Source: an uncultured Bryobacteraceae bacterium
GTDB lineage: Bacteria > Acidobacteriota > Terriglobia > Bryobacterales > Bryobacteraceae
Direction: 5' to 3'
Assembly: GCA_937921835.1 (NCBI GenBank)
Contig: CAKZVG010000197.1
Location: 1 to 6,088, forward strand
Length of the DNA stretch: 6,088 bases
Position numbers and translations under genes: made by a program. This document shows, in pieces, positions 1 through 5,942 of the stretch. Position 1 is the stretch's first letter, and the number at the start of each line of letters is the position of its first letter. Under the pieces are notes generated by a model, which saw only the letters and a list, made by a program, of their open reading frames with translations, was not told the origin of the DNA and made no database searches.

Positions 1-291
1 GTCGAGGACGTGGCGGAGTTGTGCCTCAAGGCCGCGGCGGCGCCGTCGCTTCCGGCCCGGGTTTATAACGCGGGCAACGGCAACCGCTACACGCTGAATC
101 ACGTTTGGGAAGTGCTTCAGAAGATCGAGGGCGTGCGCATCCCGCCCCGCTACGGCCCGCCGCGGGAGGGCGACGTGCGCCACTCGCAGGCCGACACCGC
201 GCTGGCGGTGCGCGACCTCGGGCACGCGCCGCGCTTCACGCTCGAAGAGGGGTTGCGCCGCACCCTGGAGTGGTACCGCGCCAACCGGTGA
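1..291 (+). CDS. NAD-dependent sugar epimerase/dehydratase, C-terminal part (5' end outside window)
   Basis: The reading frame is open from base 1 and ends at TGA 289-291, giving 96 visible residues of a longer protein. The start VEDVAELCLKAA matches the segment of extended short-chain dehydrogenases just after the substrate-binding region, where 'VEDVA' contacts the nucleotide-sugar. It continues with VYNAGNGNRYTLNHVWEVL, then GDVRHSQAD and a final EEGLRRTLEWYRANR helix. 'GDVRHSxAD ... LG(H/Y)xP ... LEEGLRxTLEWY' is the typical end of UDP-glucose / UDP-N-acetylglucosamine 4-epimerase-like enzymes. These act on nucleotide sugars in the cytoplasm for cell-surface polysaccharide synthesis. The Rossmann GxxGxxG motif and the catalytic YxxxK lie outside the window, so the exact substrate cannot be told. 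The gene converges on the oxidoreductase, whose stop codon lies 27 bp away. The family is confident; the precise reaction is not. Confidence 0.85.
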   Translation, partial: VEDVAELCLKAAAAPSLPARVYNAGNGNRYTLNHVWEVLQKIEGVRIPPRYGPPREGDVRHSQADTALAVRDLGHAPRFTLEEGLRRTLEWYRANR

Positions 292-318
292 CCCCCCCGC
301 TGGCGGACGGTTTGGCGG

Positions 319-1287
319 TTACGGTTCCAGCAGCAGCTTGCCGCTGGTCTTCCGGCTCTCCAGGTCGATGTGCGCCTGGGCGGCGGCGGCCAGTTTGTAG
401 GTGCGTTCAATGCGCAGCTTGAGCTTGCCCGTGGCGACCCACTCGAGCACGTCGTTGGCCCGCCACAGCAACTCGCTGCGCGAGGCGCAATAGGCGGCCA
501 GCGACGGCCGCGTCAGGAACAGCGATCCCTTCTGGGTGAGGACCAACGGGGGCACGGGCGGCACGGCGCCGCTGGCGTTGCCGAAAGTGACCATCATGCC
601 GCGCGGCTTCAGGCAGTCGAGGCTCTTCTCGAACGTCGCCGCGCCCACCGAATCGTAGACCACCTCCACGCCCTGCCCGCCGGTGAGGCGCTTCACCTCA
701 GGTTCGAAGTCCCGTTCGGTGTACAGGATCATCTCATCGGCGCCCGCCTCCCGCGCCAGCGCCGCCTTGGCTTCCGAAGAGGTCGTTCCGATGACCCGCG
801 CCCCGCGCATTTTCGCCATCTGCACGATGAGCAATCCCGCTCCGCCCGCCGCCGCATGCACCAGGCAGGTGTGCCCGGGCTGAACGGGGAACGTGGAGTG
901 CGTCAGATAGTGCGCCGTCATCCCCTGAAGCATGGCCGCGGCCGCCTGCCGGAAATCGATGGCGGCGGGGAGCCTTACCACGCTCGACGCCGCCACCGTT
1001 TGGTATTCGGCGTACGATCCGCGCGCCATGGCGTAGGCCACGCGGTCGCCGGGCGCGAACTCGGTCACTCCCGGGCCGGCGGATTCCACCACTCCCGCGG
1101 CCTCCATGCCCAGCGTCACCGGCAGTTCAGCCTTGTACAGCCCGGTGCGAAAGTAGATGTCGATGTAGTTGACGCCGATGGCCTGAATCCTCACCAGCAC
1201 CTCGCCCGCCGCGGGCGTGGGGACGGGAACCTCCTCGTAGCGCAAGGCGTCAACGCCGCCCGGAGTGTGAACTCGAATGGCCTTCAT
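319..1287 (-). CDS. NADPH:quinone oxidoreductase (zinc-free MDR family)
   Basis: This is a complete 322-residue protein, the usual length for single-domain quinone reductases of the medium-chain dehydrogenase/reductase superfamily. The N-terminal GroES-like domain (about 1-120) carries GEVLVRIQAIGVNYIDIYFRTG and LGMEAAGVVESAGPGV. It lacks the cysteine/histidine zinc ligands of alcohol dehydrogenases, as expected for quinone reductases. The Rossmann domain has the family motif HAAAGGAGLLIVQMAK (about 144-159), followed by VIGTTSSEAKAALAREAGAD, and VVYDSVG at about 209-215. The C-terminus HIDLESRKTSGKLLLEP is characteristic of the family. Such enzymes reduce quinones or reactive enones with NADPH in the cytoplasm. 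The ATG (1287-1285) is preceded on the minus strand by AAGGAAG at 1300-1294, a good ribosome site. It is the last gene of a same-strand run including the spacer and the 185-residue gene. Its physiological substrate is unknown. Confidence 0.93.
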   Translation of the reverse strand: MKAIRVHTPGGVDALRYEEVPVPTPAAGEVLVRIQAIGVNYIDIYFRTGLYKAELPVTLGMEAAGVVESAGPGVTEFAPGDRVAYAMARGSYAEYQTVAASSVVRLPAAIDFRQAAAAMLQGMTAHYLTHSTFPVQPGHTCLVHAAAGGAGLLIVQMAKMRGARVIGTTSSEAKAALAREAGADEMILYTERDFEPEVKRLTGGQGVEVVYDSVGAATFEKSLDCLKPRGMMVTFGNASGAVPPVPPLVLTQKGSLFLTRPSLAAYCASRSELLWRANDVLEWVATGKLKLRIERTYKLAAAAQAHIDLESRKTSGKLLLEP

Positions 1288-1311
1288 GAGAATCTTCCTT
1301 CAGAGATGACC

Positions 1312-1557
1312 TTAGCACCCTGAACGGTTTGCGGCCAACACGCCCCCGCGGCCGAACCCGCCGCCGGGCGCATGGATGCCCGGGGGAATGGCGGCGGGGA
1401 GGGTGTTCCCGCTTTCGCCTTCCCGATGGATGGCGGAGACGTCCTTGCCATTGCGCGGGAACCCTACGCGGCCCTCTTTGAAAGGCGCGATCCGCGAGAC
1501 GGTTTCGGGCGGCAGGTTGCCGCCTTTCGAAACCCTGTCCACCAGCGAACGAATCAA
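1312..1557 (-). CDS. Doubtful 81-residue reading frame between two minus-strand genes
   Basis: No family is recognised. The minus strand stays open from inside the upstream gene to TAA at 1314-1312. A TTG at 1557-1555, 13 nt after the upstream stop, or a GTG at 1542-1540 could start it; neither has a convincing ribosome site. The frame reads IRSLVDRVSKGGNLPPETVS at the beginning, a plausible amphipathic helix, then KEGRVGFPRNGKDVSAIHRE, and ends in a glycine/proline-rich, low-complexity tail. Third positions are mostly G or C, which fits coding, and it sits in the same orientation as both neighbours, 24 nt before the oxidoreductase start. Against it, several frames on both strands are open here and a strong inverted repeat lies inside. 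It may instead be a repeat element or a degraded 3' extension of the upstream gene. Confidence 0.22.
   Translation of the reverse strand: MIRSLVDRVSKGGNLPPETVSRIAPFKEGRVGFPRNGKDVSAIHREGESGNTLPAAIPPGIHAPGGGFGRGGVLAANRSGC
1501..1534. repeat. Strong inverted repeat (hairpin) in the spacer
   Basis: GGTTTCG (1501-1507) and GGCGGCA (1508-1514) are followed by a GGT loop (1515-1517). Then come the exact reverse complements TGCCGCC (1518-1524) and CGAAACC (1528-1534), with TTT (1525-1527) bulged out. This gives 14 base pairs in two perfect halves. On the minus strand it starts about 36 nt after the stop of the 185-residue gene, so it could act as a transcript end or RNA-stabilising structure. It has no T-run, so it is not a classical intrinsic terminator. 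It could also be part of a dispersed palindromic repeat. Confidence 0.6.
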
Positions 1558-1570
1558 CTCGCGCGCTTTT

Positions 1571-2128
1571 TCATTGGGCGAGCATCCGGATTTTGCGGCG
1601 GAGGTGAACCGCTCCCGCGTAGGCCAGCAGGTAGGCCAGCGTGGCGGGAAACAGCAGCAGCCGCGCCAGGGTGGTGACGGCGCCGGCGCCGGAAAGACCG
1701 GCTCGGAACAGGACGAAATGACGGATGGTGCGCCAGTGGCCGCGGTCCAGCCAGAAGTAGTCGCCGTTCTCATTCAGGACGAAGACCTTGGCCGGCAGGC
1801 GCGCGGCCAGCATCCACTTCCACTTGGTCATGATGGGCTCGCCCGCGCAGATGATGCCGACGACGTCGTAGCCGCGGGCGGCCAGTTGGCGATAGAGCCG
1901 CTTGCGGCCGGCCCGGCCGGGGTAGTCCGTAACACGGAACACCAGGCCGTGGCCGGGGCGGAAACCGCGCGGTTCGCCGGCGTAGCAGGTAACCAGATCC
2001 ACCTCAAGTTCCTCGCCGTGCAGGCGGGGAAGGTCCGGCAGCAGGGCGTCGAAAAGATACCGCGAGCCGCTTTCGATCAGCAGGATCCGCCGGAAGGGCG
2101 GCACGAAATTCGAAAAGAAGTACCGCAA
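1571..2128 (-). CDS. Conserved hypothetical protein, Rossmann-like with C-terminal membrane segment
   Basis: I cannot assign a function. The 185-residue product begins RYFFSNFVPPFRRILLIESG, where RRILLIESGSR looks like the first beta-strand and turn of a Rossmann-type or glycosyltransferase-like fold. A second strand-like unit is LEVDLVTCYAGEPRGF (about 41-56), and a third is GYDVVGIICAGEPIMTKWKW (about 86-105). A distinctive motif follows, VFVLNENGDYFWLDRGHW (about 115-132). Residues about 152-174 (LARLLLFPATLAYLLAYAGA) form one hydrophobic membrane segment, followed by the positive HLRRKIR, suggesting a cytoplasmic protein anchored by its C-terminus. The fold and the neighbouring sugar epimerase hint at surface glycan work, but that is inference. 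The called start is TTG (2128-2126). The frame stays open upstream to a stop at 2197-2195 and offers an ATT at 2137-2135 (adding IEW) but no ATG or GTG, so the true start is uncertain. No clear ribosome site is seen. Confidence 0.75.
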   Translation of the reverse strand: MRYFFSNFVPPFRRILLIESGSRYLFDALLPDLPRLHGEELEVDLVTCYAGEPRGFRPGHGLVFRVTDYPGRAGRKRLYRQLAARGYDVVGIICAGEPIMTKWKWMLAARLPAKVFVLNENGDYFWLDRGHWRTIRHFVLFRAGLSGAGAVTTLARLLLFPATLAYLLAYAGAVHLRRKIRMLAQ

Positions 2129-2215
2129 CCACTCAATATAGCCCGGCGCCGCCCGGCCTGTTCCGGCGCGCCGGTCCGGACTTTGCCCGCTGGGTTATCC
2201 TGAAGGTTTCACCCG
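2129..2215. promoter_or_regulatory. Divergent intergenic region
   Basis: These 87 bp lie between the 185-residue gene (-) and the ABC ATPase gene (+), so promoters for both would be expected here. The sequence is GC-rich, with one small AT-rich patch near 2132-2140 (CTCAATATA) and another at 2194-2199 (GTTATC). I see no convincing -35/-10 pair for either direction. GAAGG at 2202-2206 is the likely ribosome site of the ABC gene. Confidence 0.35.
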
Positions 2216-2995
2216 ATGCCGCATCCGCTGATCGAGTTCCACAACGTCACCATCGCCCGCGACAACCGCATCGTGCTTGAGGACGTCACGCTTTCCATCG
2301 CCGCCGGCGAGCACGTGGCGATCCTTGGTCCCAACGGCTCCGGAAAATCGACCCTCATCAAGACCATCACGCGCGAGGTCTACCCTCGCTATCCTGAGCG
2401 CTCCTCGGTCGCCGTGCGCGGCGAAAAGATCTGGAACCTGTTTGAACTGCGGTCGCTGATGGGCATCGTCACCAACGACCTGCTGGCCGCCTGCACGCGC
2501 GAATTCAAGGGGCTGGAGATCGTGCTTTCGGGCTTCTTCTCGGGCGTGGGCCTGTGGCCGCACATGAAGGTCACGCCGGAGATGGAGCGCAAGGCGCGGC
2601 GGGTGATGGAACGGCTCGAACTCACCCACCTGGCCGACCGCTGGACCGACGAACTCTCCTCGGGCGAAGCGCGCCGCATCCTCATCGCCCGCGCGCTGGT
2701 GCACGATCCCAAGGCGTTGGTGCTCGATGAGCCCACCGCCAGCCTCGATATTCACGCTTCGCACGAGCTCAACGGCATCCTGCGCATGCTGGCGCGCGAG
2801 GGAACCAGCGTGATTATGGTGACGCACCATCTGCCCGACATCATCCCCGAGATTGGGCGTGTCATCCTGATCCGCGACGGCCGCATTTTCCGCGATGGCC
2901 CGAAGGAGCAGGTGCTGCGGAACGATCTGCTGAGCGAGCTCTTCCGGACTCCGGTCGAGGTCCTGCGCAAGGACGGCTACTTCCACCTCTGGTGA
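2216..2995 (+). CDS. ABC transporter ATP-binding protein (COG1119/ModF-YlmA-like)
   Basis: This is a complete 259-residue ABC ATPase. The Walker A motif is GPNGSGKST (38-46), the signature LSSGE (147-151), Walker B ALVLDEP (167-173), the D-loop SLD (176-178) and the switch histidine H204 in MVTHH. The spacing is normal for one nucleotide-binding domain. At the Q-loop position the sequence reads MGIVTND (82-88), with Asn87 where the usual glutamine should stand. This and the C-terminal stretch RVILIRDGRIFRDGPKEQVL resemble the solitary ATPases of the ModF/YlmA group, some of which are linked to molybdate or metal transport; that link is by resemblance only. ATG 2216 has GAAGG nine bases upstream. 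No permease or binding protein is adjacent, so its partner must be encoded elsewhere, or it may not be a transporter subunit. ATPase identity is confident; substrate is unknown. Confidence 0.92.
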   Translation: MPHPLIEFHNVTIARDNRIVLEDVTLSIAAGEHVAILGPNGSGKSTLIKTITREVYPRYPERSSVAVRGEKIWNLFELRSLMGIVTNDLLAACTREFKGLEIVLSGFFSGVGLWPHMKVTPEMERKARRVMERLELTHLADRWTDELSSGEARRILIARALVHDPKALVLDEPTASLDIHASHELNGILRMLAREGTSVIMVTHHLPDIIPEIGRVILIRDGRIFRDGPKEQVLRNDLLSELFRTPVEVLRKDGYFHLW

Positions 2996-3001
2996 GGCGC
3001 C

Positions 3002-3139
3002 TTACTCGCGCCGCAGCCTGACCGTCGCCCTGCGCACCGAAAGCGCGTCGCCGCCCGGGGCGGAGATCTCGGCCCCGATCGGAACGGAGAAGTCCCGCGT
3101 GGCGGAGAGCGTGTGCCGGCTGCGCGCGTGGATTCCGGA
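3002..3139 (-). pseudogene. Coding-like 3' remnant, minus strand (strand ambiguous)
   Basis: On the minus strand this reads RHTLSATRDFSVPIGAEISA and ends VRRATVRLRRE before TAA at 3004-3002, six bases after the ABC gene's stop. Nearly every third position is G or C, a strong coding signature. Upstream of about 3140 that bias collapses, and there is no start codon at the break, so only the 3' end of a gene seems to be left. The plus-strand frame sharing the same third positions is also open (ending RLRAWIPE before TGA 3138-3140) and cannot be fully excluded, though it too has no start. The family is not recognised. The minus ORF formally extends across the kinase gene, but that part is an antisense shadow. 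Confidence 0.3.
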
Positions 3140-3169
3140 ATGAGGACGGGATGTGAGACTCGCGGCACT

Positions 3170-3319
3170 GGTTCCGATGGCGGCCCATCCGGCTGCGCGC
3201 TGAACTCCCCGCAAGGGGGCGGCCCGGGAACCAAGGTGTCCAACCTGGCGGCGTTCGAGGTCATCAACAGCAACACCGGCTGGCGCACCGTGATGACCTC
3301 CCTGCGCGTGCGTTTCTAA
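3170..3319 (+). pseudogene. Coding-like 3' remnant, plus strand, ending in an aromatic beta-strand
   Basis: The plus frame ending at TAA 3317-3319 reads CALNSPQGGGPGTKVSNLAA followed by FEVINSNTGWRTVMTSLRVR and a terminal Phe. Codon third positions are strongly G/C from about 3180 on, but the first part of the frame (about 3113-3175) lacks this bias and has no convincing start or ribosome site. The end alternates hydrophobic residues up to the terminal Phe, which resembles the last strand of outer-membrane beta-barrels. A pilin-like C-terminus is another reading. Neither is proven. It appears to be the tail of a gene whose 5' part has been lost. The minus frame sharing the third positions (GTG 3288-3286) is an alternative but has poorer protein character. 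Confidence 0.3.
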
Positions 3320-3348
3320 CCGCTCCGTTCCGGCCACTTCCGGCGGGC

Positions 3349-3366
3349 GCCGCTTTCCAAAGCGGC
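3349..3366. terminator. Short perfect hairpin before the kinase gene
   Basis: GCCGCTTT (3349-3356) and AAAGCGGC (3359-3366) are exact reverse complements around CC. It begins 29 nt after the stop at 3319 and ends 28 nt before the kinase GTG. No T-run follows on the plus strand, so terminator activity is uncertain. It may mark the boundary between the remnant region and the two-component operon. The rest of 3320-3394 shows nothing else I can identify. Confidence 0.35.
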
Positions 3367-3394
3367 GGCGGCGGATTATGCTGGCAGTAGGGTC

Positions 3395-5191
3395 GTGGAA
3401 AGAGATAGGCAGCAGGCGCTGTTGTCCTGGCTTCTGGCCGGCGCGCTGGTGCTCCTGTTTGGCGTGTTGGCGGTGCTGCAATACCGCTGGATCGGCGAGG
3501 CCAGCCAGGCCGAAAGAGAGCGTTTGCGCTCCGGCTTGCAGTCCAGCCTCCGGCGGCTGAGCCGGGATTTCAATAACGAGATCACCGGCGCCTGCGCGGC
3601 GCTGTTGCCCGGTTTCCGGCAGGTGGAGGAACTCGGGCGCGAGGGCGCCTATTCGGCCCGCTACGCACGCTGGCGGGAAACGAGCCGCTACGCCGGCATC
3701 TTCCGGCGCGCGGGCGTCGCCGCCGTCGACGCCGAGGGACTGCGCTTCTTCGGCCTGGACCGGGACGCGGGCGTGTACGCCGAGTCGGAATGGCCCCCGG
3801 AGTGGTCCGCGTTCCGCGATGCGTTGCTGGAGCGCCTGCGCGAGCCTTACGGGCGTGGTTTTCCGCAGCTTGGCGCGGTGGATCCCGCGCTGATCTGGTT
3901 GATGCGCTTCGGGCGGCCGCCCGCGCAGCCGCGGCAGCCGCCGGGACCGCCCGGTGCGGCGCGCGAGCGGCCCGCTTTCGAGTGGCTCATTCTGGAAGTC
4001 GACACCCCTTACGTGACGGCGTCGCTGCTGCCGGATCTCTTGCGCCGCCACCTGGGCGGGAGCGGCATGCGGGATTACCAGGTCGAGTTGACCGTGGCGG
4101 ACGATTCCGGCGGCGAGCTCCTCTACCGCTCCGATGAGAACTCGCCGCGCATCGGCCGCGCAGCGGACGCCTCCGTGCGGCTGTTCGAAGTGCGCTATGA
4201 CCAGATTCTCCGCCGCACCGGGTTCCCGCTGCCGCGCGACGGAAGGTCCGCCCGCGCCGACGAACCGCCGGGCCCGCCGCCGGACGTCCCCGACCGCGGG
4301 CGCTGGCAGTTGCTGGTGCGCCACCGCGCCGGCTCGCTCGACGCGGTGGTGGAGCGGGCGCGGCTGCTCAATCTGGGCGTCACCACCGGGGTGCTGCTGC
4401 TGATGCTGGCCGCCATCGGGGCGCTGGTGCGGTTCACCCGGCGATCCCGCCGTCTGGCGGCGCTGCAAATGGATTTCGTCGCGGGCGTCTCGCACGAATT
4501 GAGGACGCCTCTGAGCGTGATCCGCACCGCCGCTCACAACCTGGGAGGGGGCGTGGTGAAGGACCAGAGCCAGGTCCAGCGATACGGCGCGCTGATCCGG
4601 GAGGAGGCCGAGCGGCTGACCCATATCGTCGAACAGGTGCTGGATTTCGCCGGCGCCAAGGCGGGCCGCGCGGTCCGCGCGCGCGAGCCGCTGGCCGTCG
4701 AGGCGCTGGTCGAAGAAGCCGTGGCGGCCACCGGCTCCGCGATCTCCGCTTCCCACTGCACCCTGGAGAAGCATTTCGATGCGGGTTTGCCCCCCGTGCT
4801 GGCCGATCCCATGGCGCTCAAGCACGCCATTCAGAACCTGTTGAACAACGCCGCCAAGCACGGCAGCGACGGAGGCTGGATCGGGCTCTCCGCGGTTCAG
4901 GTGGAGGACCGCGGGCGGCAGGCGGTCGAGATCCGGGTGAAGGACCGCGGCGCGGGAATCGCCCCCGAGGACGCGCCTTTCATCTTCGATCCCTTCTATC
5001 GCGGCCACAGAGCGATCGACGACCAGATCCACGGCACGGGGCTCGGACTGACGCTGGTCAAGCGGATCGTCGAGGCGCACGGCGGCACCATCGAGGTGCG
5101 CAGCCGGGCGGGAGAAGGAACCGAGTTCATCGTCCGCATCCCTGCCGTGCCGGAGGAACAGAGGGATGAGTTCGCGTATTCTGCTGGTTGA
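3395..5191 (+). CDS. Membrane sensor histidine kinase without HAMP domain
   Basis: This 598-residue kinase is partner of the downstream regulator. One membrane helix lies at about 8-29 (LLSWLLAGALVLLFGVLAVL). A large extracytoplasmic region follows (about 30-324), of no recognised sensor family, with two proline-rich stretches (about 174-188 and 290-300). The second helix is at about 325-346 (LLNLGVTTGVLLLMLAAIGA). The dimerisation/phosphoacceptor domain starts almost at once, with VSHELRTP and the phosphorylated His at 367. There is no room for a HAMP linker. The ATP-binding domain has the N box NLLNNAAKHG (481-490), G1 DRGAG (517-521), the F box FIFDPFYRG (529-537) and G2 GTGLGL (547-552), so all catalytic motifs are intact. 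GTG 3395 is the first possible start in frame after the stop at 3317-3319 and places the helix at the N-terminus; its ribosome site is weak. The gene overlaps the regulator by 26 nt, so the two are surely co-transcribed. The signal sensed is unknown. Confidence 0.95.
   Translation: MERDRQQALLSWLLAGALVLLFGVLAVLQYRWIGEASQAERERLRSGLQSSLRRLSRDFNNEITGACAALLPGFRQVEELGREGAYSARYARWRETSRYAGIFRRAGVAAVDAEGLRFFGLDRDAGVYAESEWPPEWSAFRDALLERLREPYGRGFPQLGAVDPALIWLMRFGRPPAQPRQPPGPPGAARERPAFEWLILEVDTPYVTASLLPDLLRRHLGGSGMRDYQVELTVADDSGGELLYRSDENSPRIGRAADASVRLFEVRYDQILRRTGFPLPRDGRSARADEPPGPPPDVPDRGRWQLLVRHRAGSLDAVVERARLLNLGVTTGVLLLMLAAIGALVRFTRRSRRLAALQMDFVAGVSHELRTPLSVIRTAAHNLGGGVVKDQSQVQRYGALIREEAERLTHIVEQVLDFAGAKAGRAVRAREPLAVEALVEEAVAATGSAISASHCTLEKHFDAGLPPVLADPMALKHAIQNLLNNAAKHGSDGGWIGLSAVQVEDRGRQAVEIRVKDRGAGIAPEDAPFIFDPFYRGHRAIDDQIHGTGLGLTLVKRIVEAHGGTIEVRSRAGEGTEFIVRIPAVPEEQRDEFAYSAG
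5152..5157 (+). promoter_or_regulatory. Ribosome binding site of the response regulator
   Basis: GGAGGA lies inside the end of the kinase gene, eight bases before ATG 5166. It is a near-perfect Shine-Dalgarno sequence and fixes the regulator start. It also implies independent or stronger initiation of the regulator relative to the kinase, whose GTG start has a poor site. Confidence 0.75.
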
Positions 5192-5849
5192 GGACGAGCC
5201 CGGCCTGGTGCTCACCCTGACCGATTTGCTGGGCGCGGAAGGCTACCAGGTGGATTCGGCCACCGACGGCGTGTCCGGCCTGGCGAAGGCGCTGTCGGGC
5301 CAATTTGATCTCGTCGTCCTCGACGTCATGCTGCCGGGCAAGAACGGCTTCGACCTCTGCCGCGAACTCCGCCAGCACGGGCGCGATGTCGCCGTGCTCA
5401 TGCTCACGGCGAAAACCCAGGTGGCCGACCGCGTGGTAGGGCTGAAGCTCGGAGCCGACGATTACCTCGCCAAGCCCTTCGATCCCTCCGAACTGCTGGC
5501 GCGGGTGGAAGCGCTGCTGCGGCGCGTGCGCCGCGAGAAACTCACCCCGGTGCGCCGCTTCCAGTTCGACGCCATCCAGGTGGACTTCGACAAACCCGAG
5601 GTCCGCAAGAACGGCGCTACGGTCAACTTGACCGGCAAGGAACTGCACCTGTTGCGCTACCTTATCGATCACCGCGGCAAGGTGCTCTCGCGCGAGGAGC
5701 TGCTCAAGAACGTGTGGGGCTACCAGCCGGACATCTCCACGCGGACCGTCGACGTGCACATCGCCTGGTTGCGGCAGAAACTTGAGGACCGCCCGCAGTT
5801 CCCCAGACACATCCTCACCGTGCGCGGCTCCGGCTACCGCTTTTCGTAA
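5166..5849 (+). CDS. OmpR/PhoB-family response regulator
   Basis: This 227-residue protein is a standard-length OmpR-type regulator. The receiver domain (about 4-118) has the acidic pocket E9-D10-E11, the phosphoacceptor Asp53 in VVLDVMLPG, the switch Thr81 in MLTAK and Lys103 in AKPF. The winged-helix DNA-binding domain (about 130-227) contains LTGKELHLLRYLIDHRGKVL, SREELLKNVWG, the recognition-helix segment STRTVDVHIAWLRQKLE (191-207) and the terminal wing TVRGSGYRFS. Phosphotransfer from His367 of the overlapping kinase would activate DNA binding. The immediate downstream gap holds tandem AT-rich repeats followed by a sigma factor gene, an obvious candidate target. All key residues are present. 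The regulon is unknown. Confidence 0.96.
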   Translation: MSSRILLVEDEPGLVLTLTDLLGAEGYQVDSATDGVSGLAKALSGQFDLVVLDVMLPGKNGFDLCRELRQHGRDVAVLMLTAKTQVADRVVGLKLGADDYLAKPFDPSELLARVEALLRRVRREKLTPVRRFQFDAIQVDFDKPEVRKNGATVNLTGKELHLLRYLIDHRGKVLSREELLKNVWGYQPDISTRTVDVHIAWLRQKLEDRPQFPRHILTVRGSGYRFS

Positions 5850-5877
5850 GAGTTTGTAAATTTGTAAAGAAGGTAAA
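5846..5877 (+). promoter_or_regulatory. Tandem GTAA repeat island, candidate regulator operator
   Basis: TTTGTAAA occurs twice back to back (5853-5860 and 5861-5868), followed by GAAGGTAAA (5869-5877). GTAA also occurs at 5846, overlapping the regulator's stop codon. The four GTAA cores start at 5846, 5856, 5864 and 5873, spaced 8-10 bases apart. This is an abrupt AT-rich patch in GC-rich DNA, in the gap upstream of the sigma factor gene. OmpR-family dimers bind tandem direct repeats near one helical turn apart, so it could be the regulator's binding site. No clear -10/-35 pair is visible. GAAGG/CCTTC (5869-5873/5879-5883) could also form a weak hairpin. Confidence 0.45.
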
Positions 5878-5942
5878 GCCTTCGGCCCGCCTCGTACCCG
5901 TTTCCGGATCTTCGCTCGTCTGGCTCGATGGATAGGAGTTCC

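Noticed and set aside
292..318. Possible bidirectional terminator between the convergent epimerase and oxidoreductase genes
   Set aside because: Only a four-base-pair CCGC/GCGG stem with a two-base loop and no T-run, too weak to call.
370..1323. A 317-codon plus-strand frame opposite the quinone oxidoreductase
   Set aside because: It is rich in Arg/His/Gly with no recognisable domain, while the minus strand encodes a complete, well-conserved enzyme.
1376..2203. A 275-codon plus-strand frame across the spacer and the 185-residue gene
   Set aside because: Most of it is antisense to a better-supported minus-strand gene. It has no ribosome site and is rich in Gln/Ala/Gly/Arg. Its first 60 or so codons are considered under the spacer finding.
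2195..2986. A 263-codon minus-strand frame opposite the ABC ATPase
   Set aside because: It is the reverse shadow of a gene with all ABC motifs, and its own sequence has no family features.
3002..5215. A 737-codon minus-strand open frame opposite the kinase
   Set aside because: It is an antisense shadow produced by GC-rich codons of the kinase. The product is rich in Arg/Gln/His/Pro low-complexity sequence, and the plus-strand kinase has all family motifs. Only the last 46 or so codons, outside the kinase, may be real.
5127..5810. A 227-codon minus-strand frame opposite the response regulator
   Set aside because: It is antisense to a complete OmpR-family gene and shows no motifs.
5900..5930. 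Possible ECF-type promoter (CGTC at 5917-5920) for self-control of the sigma gene
   Set aside because: No matching -35 element (GGAAC-like) is found at the right distance, and a four-base match is expected by chance in this composition.
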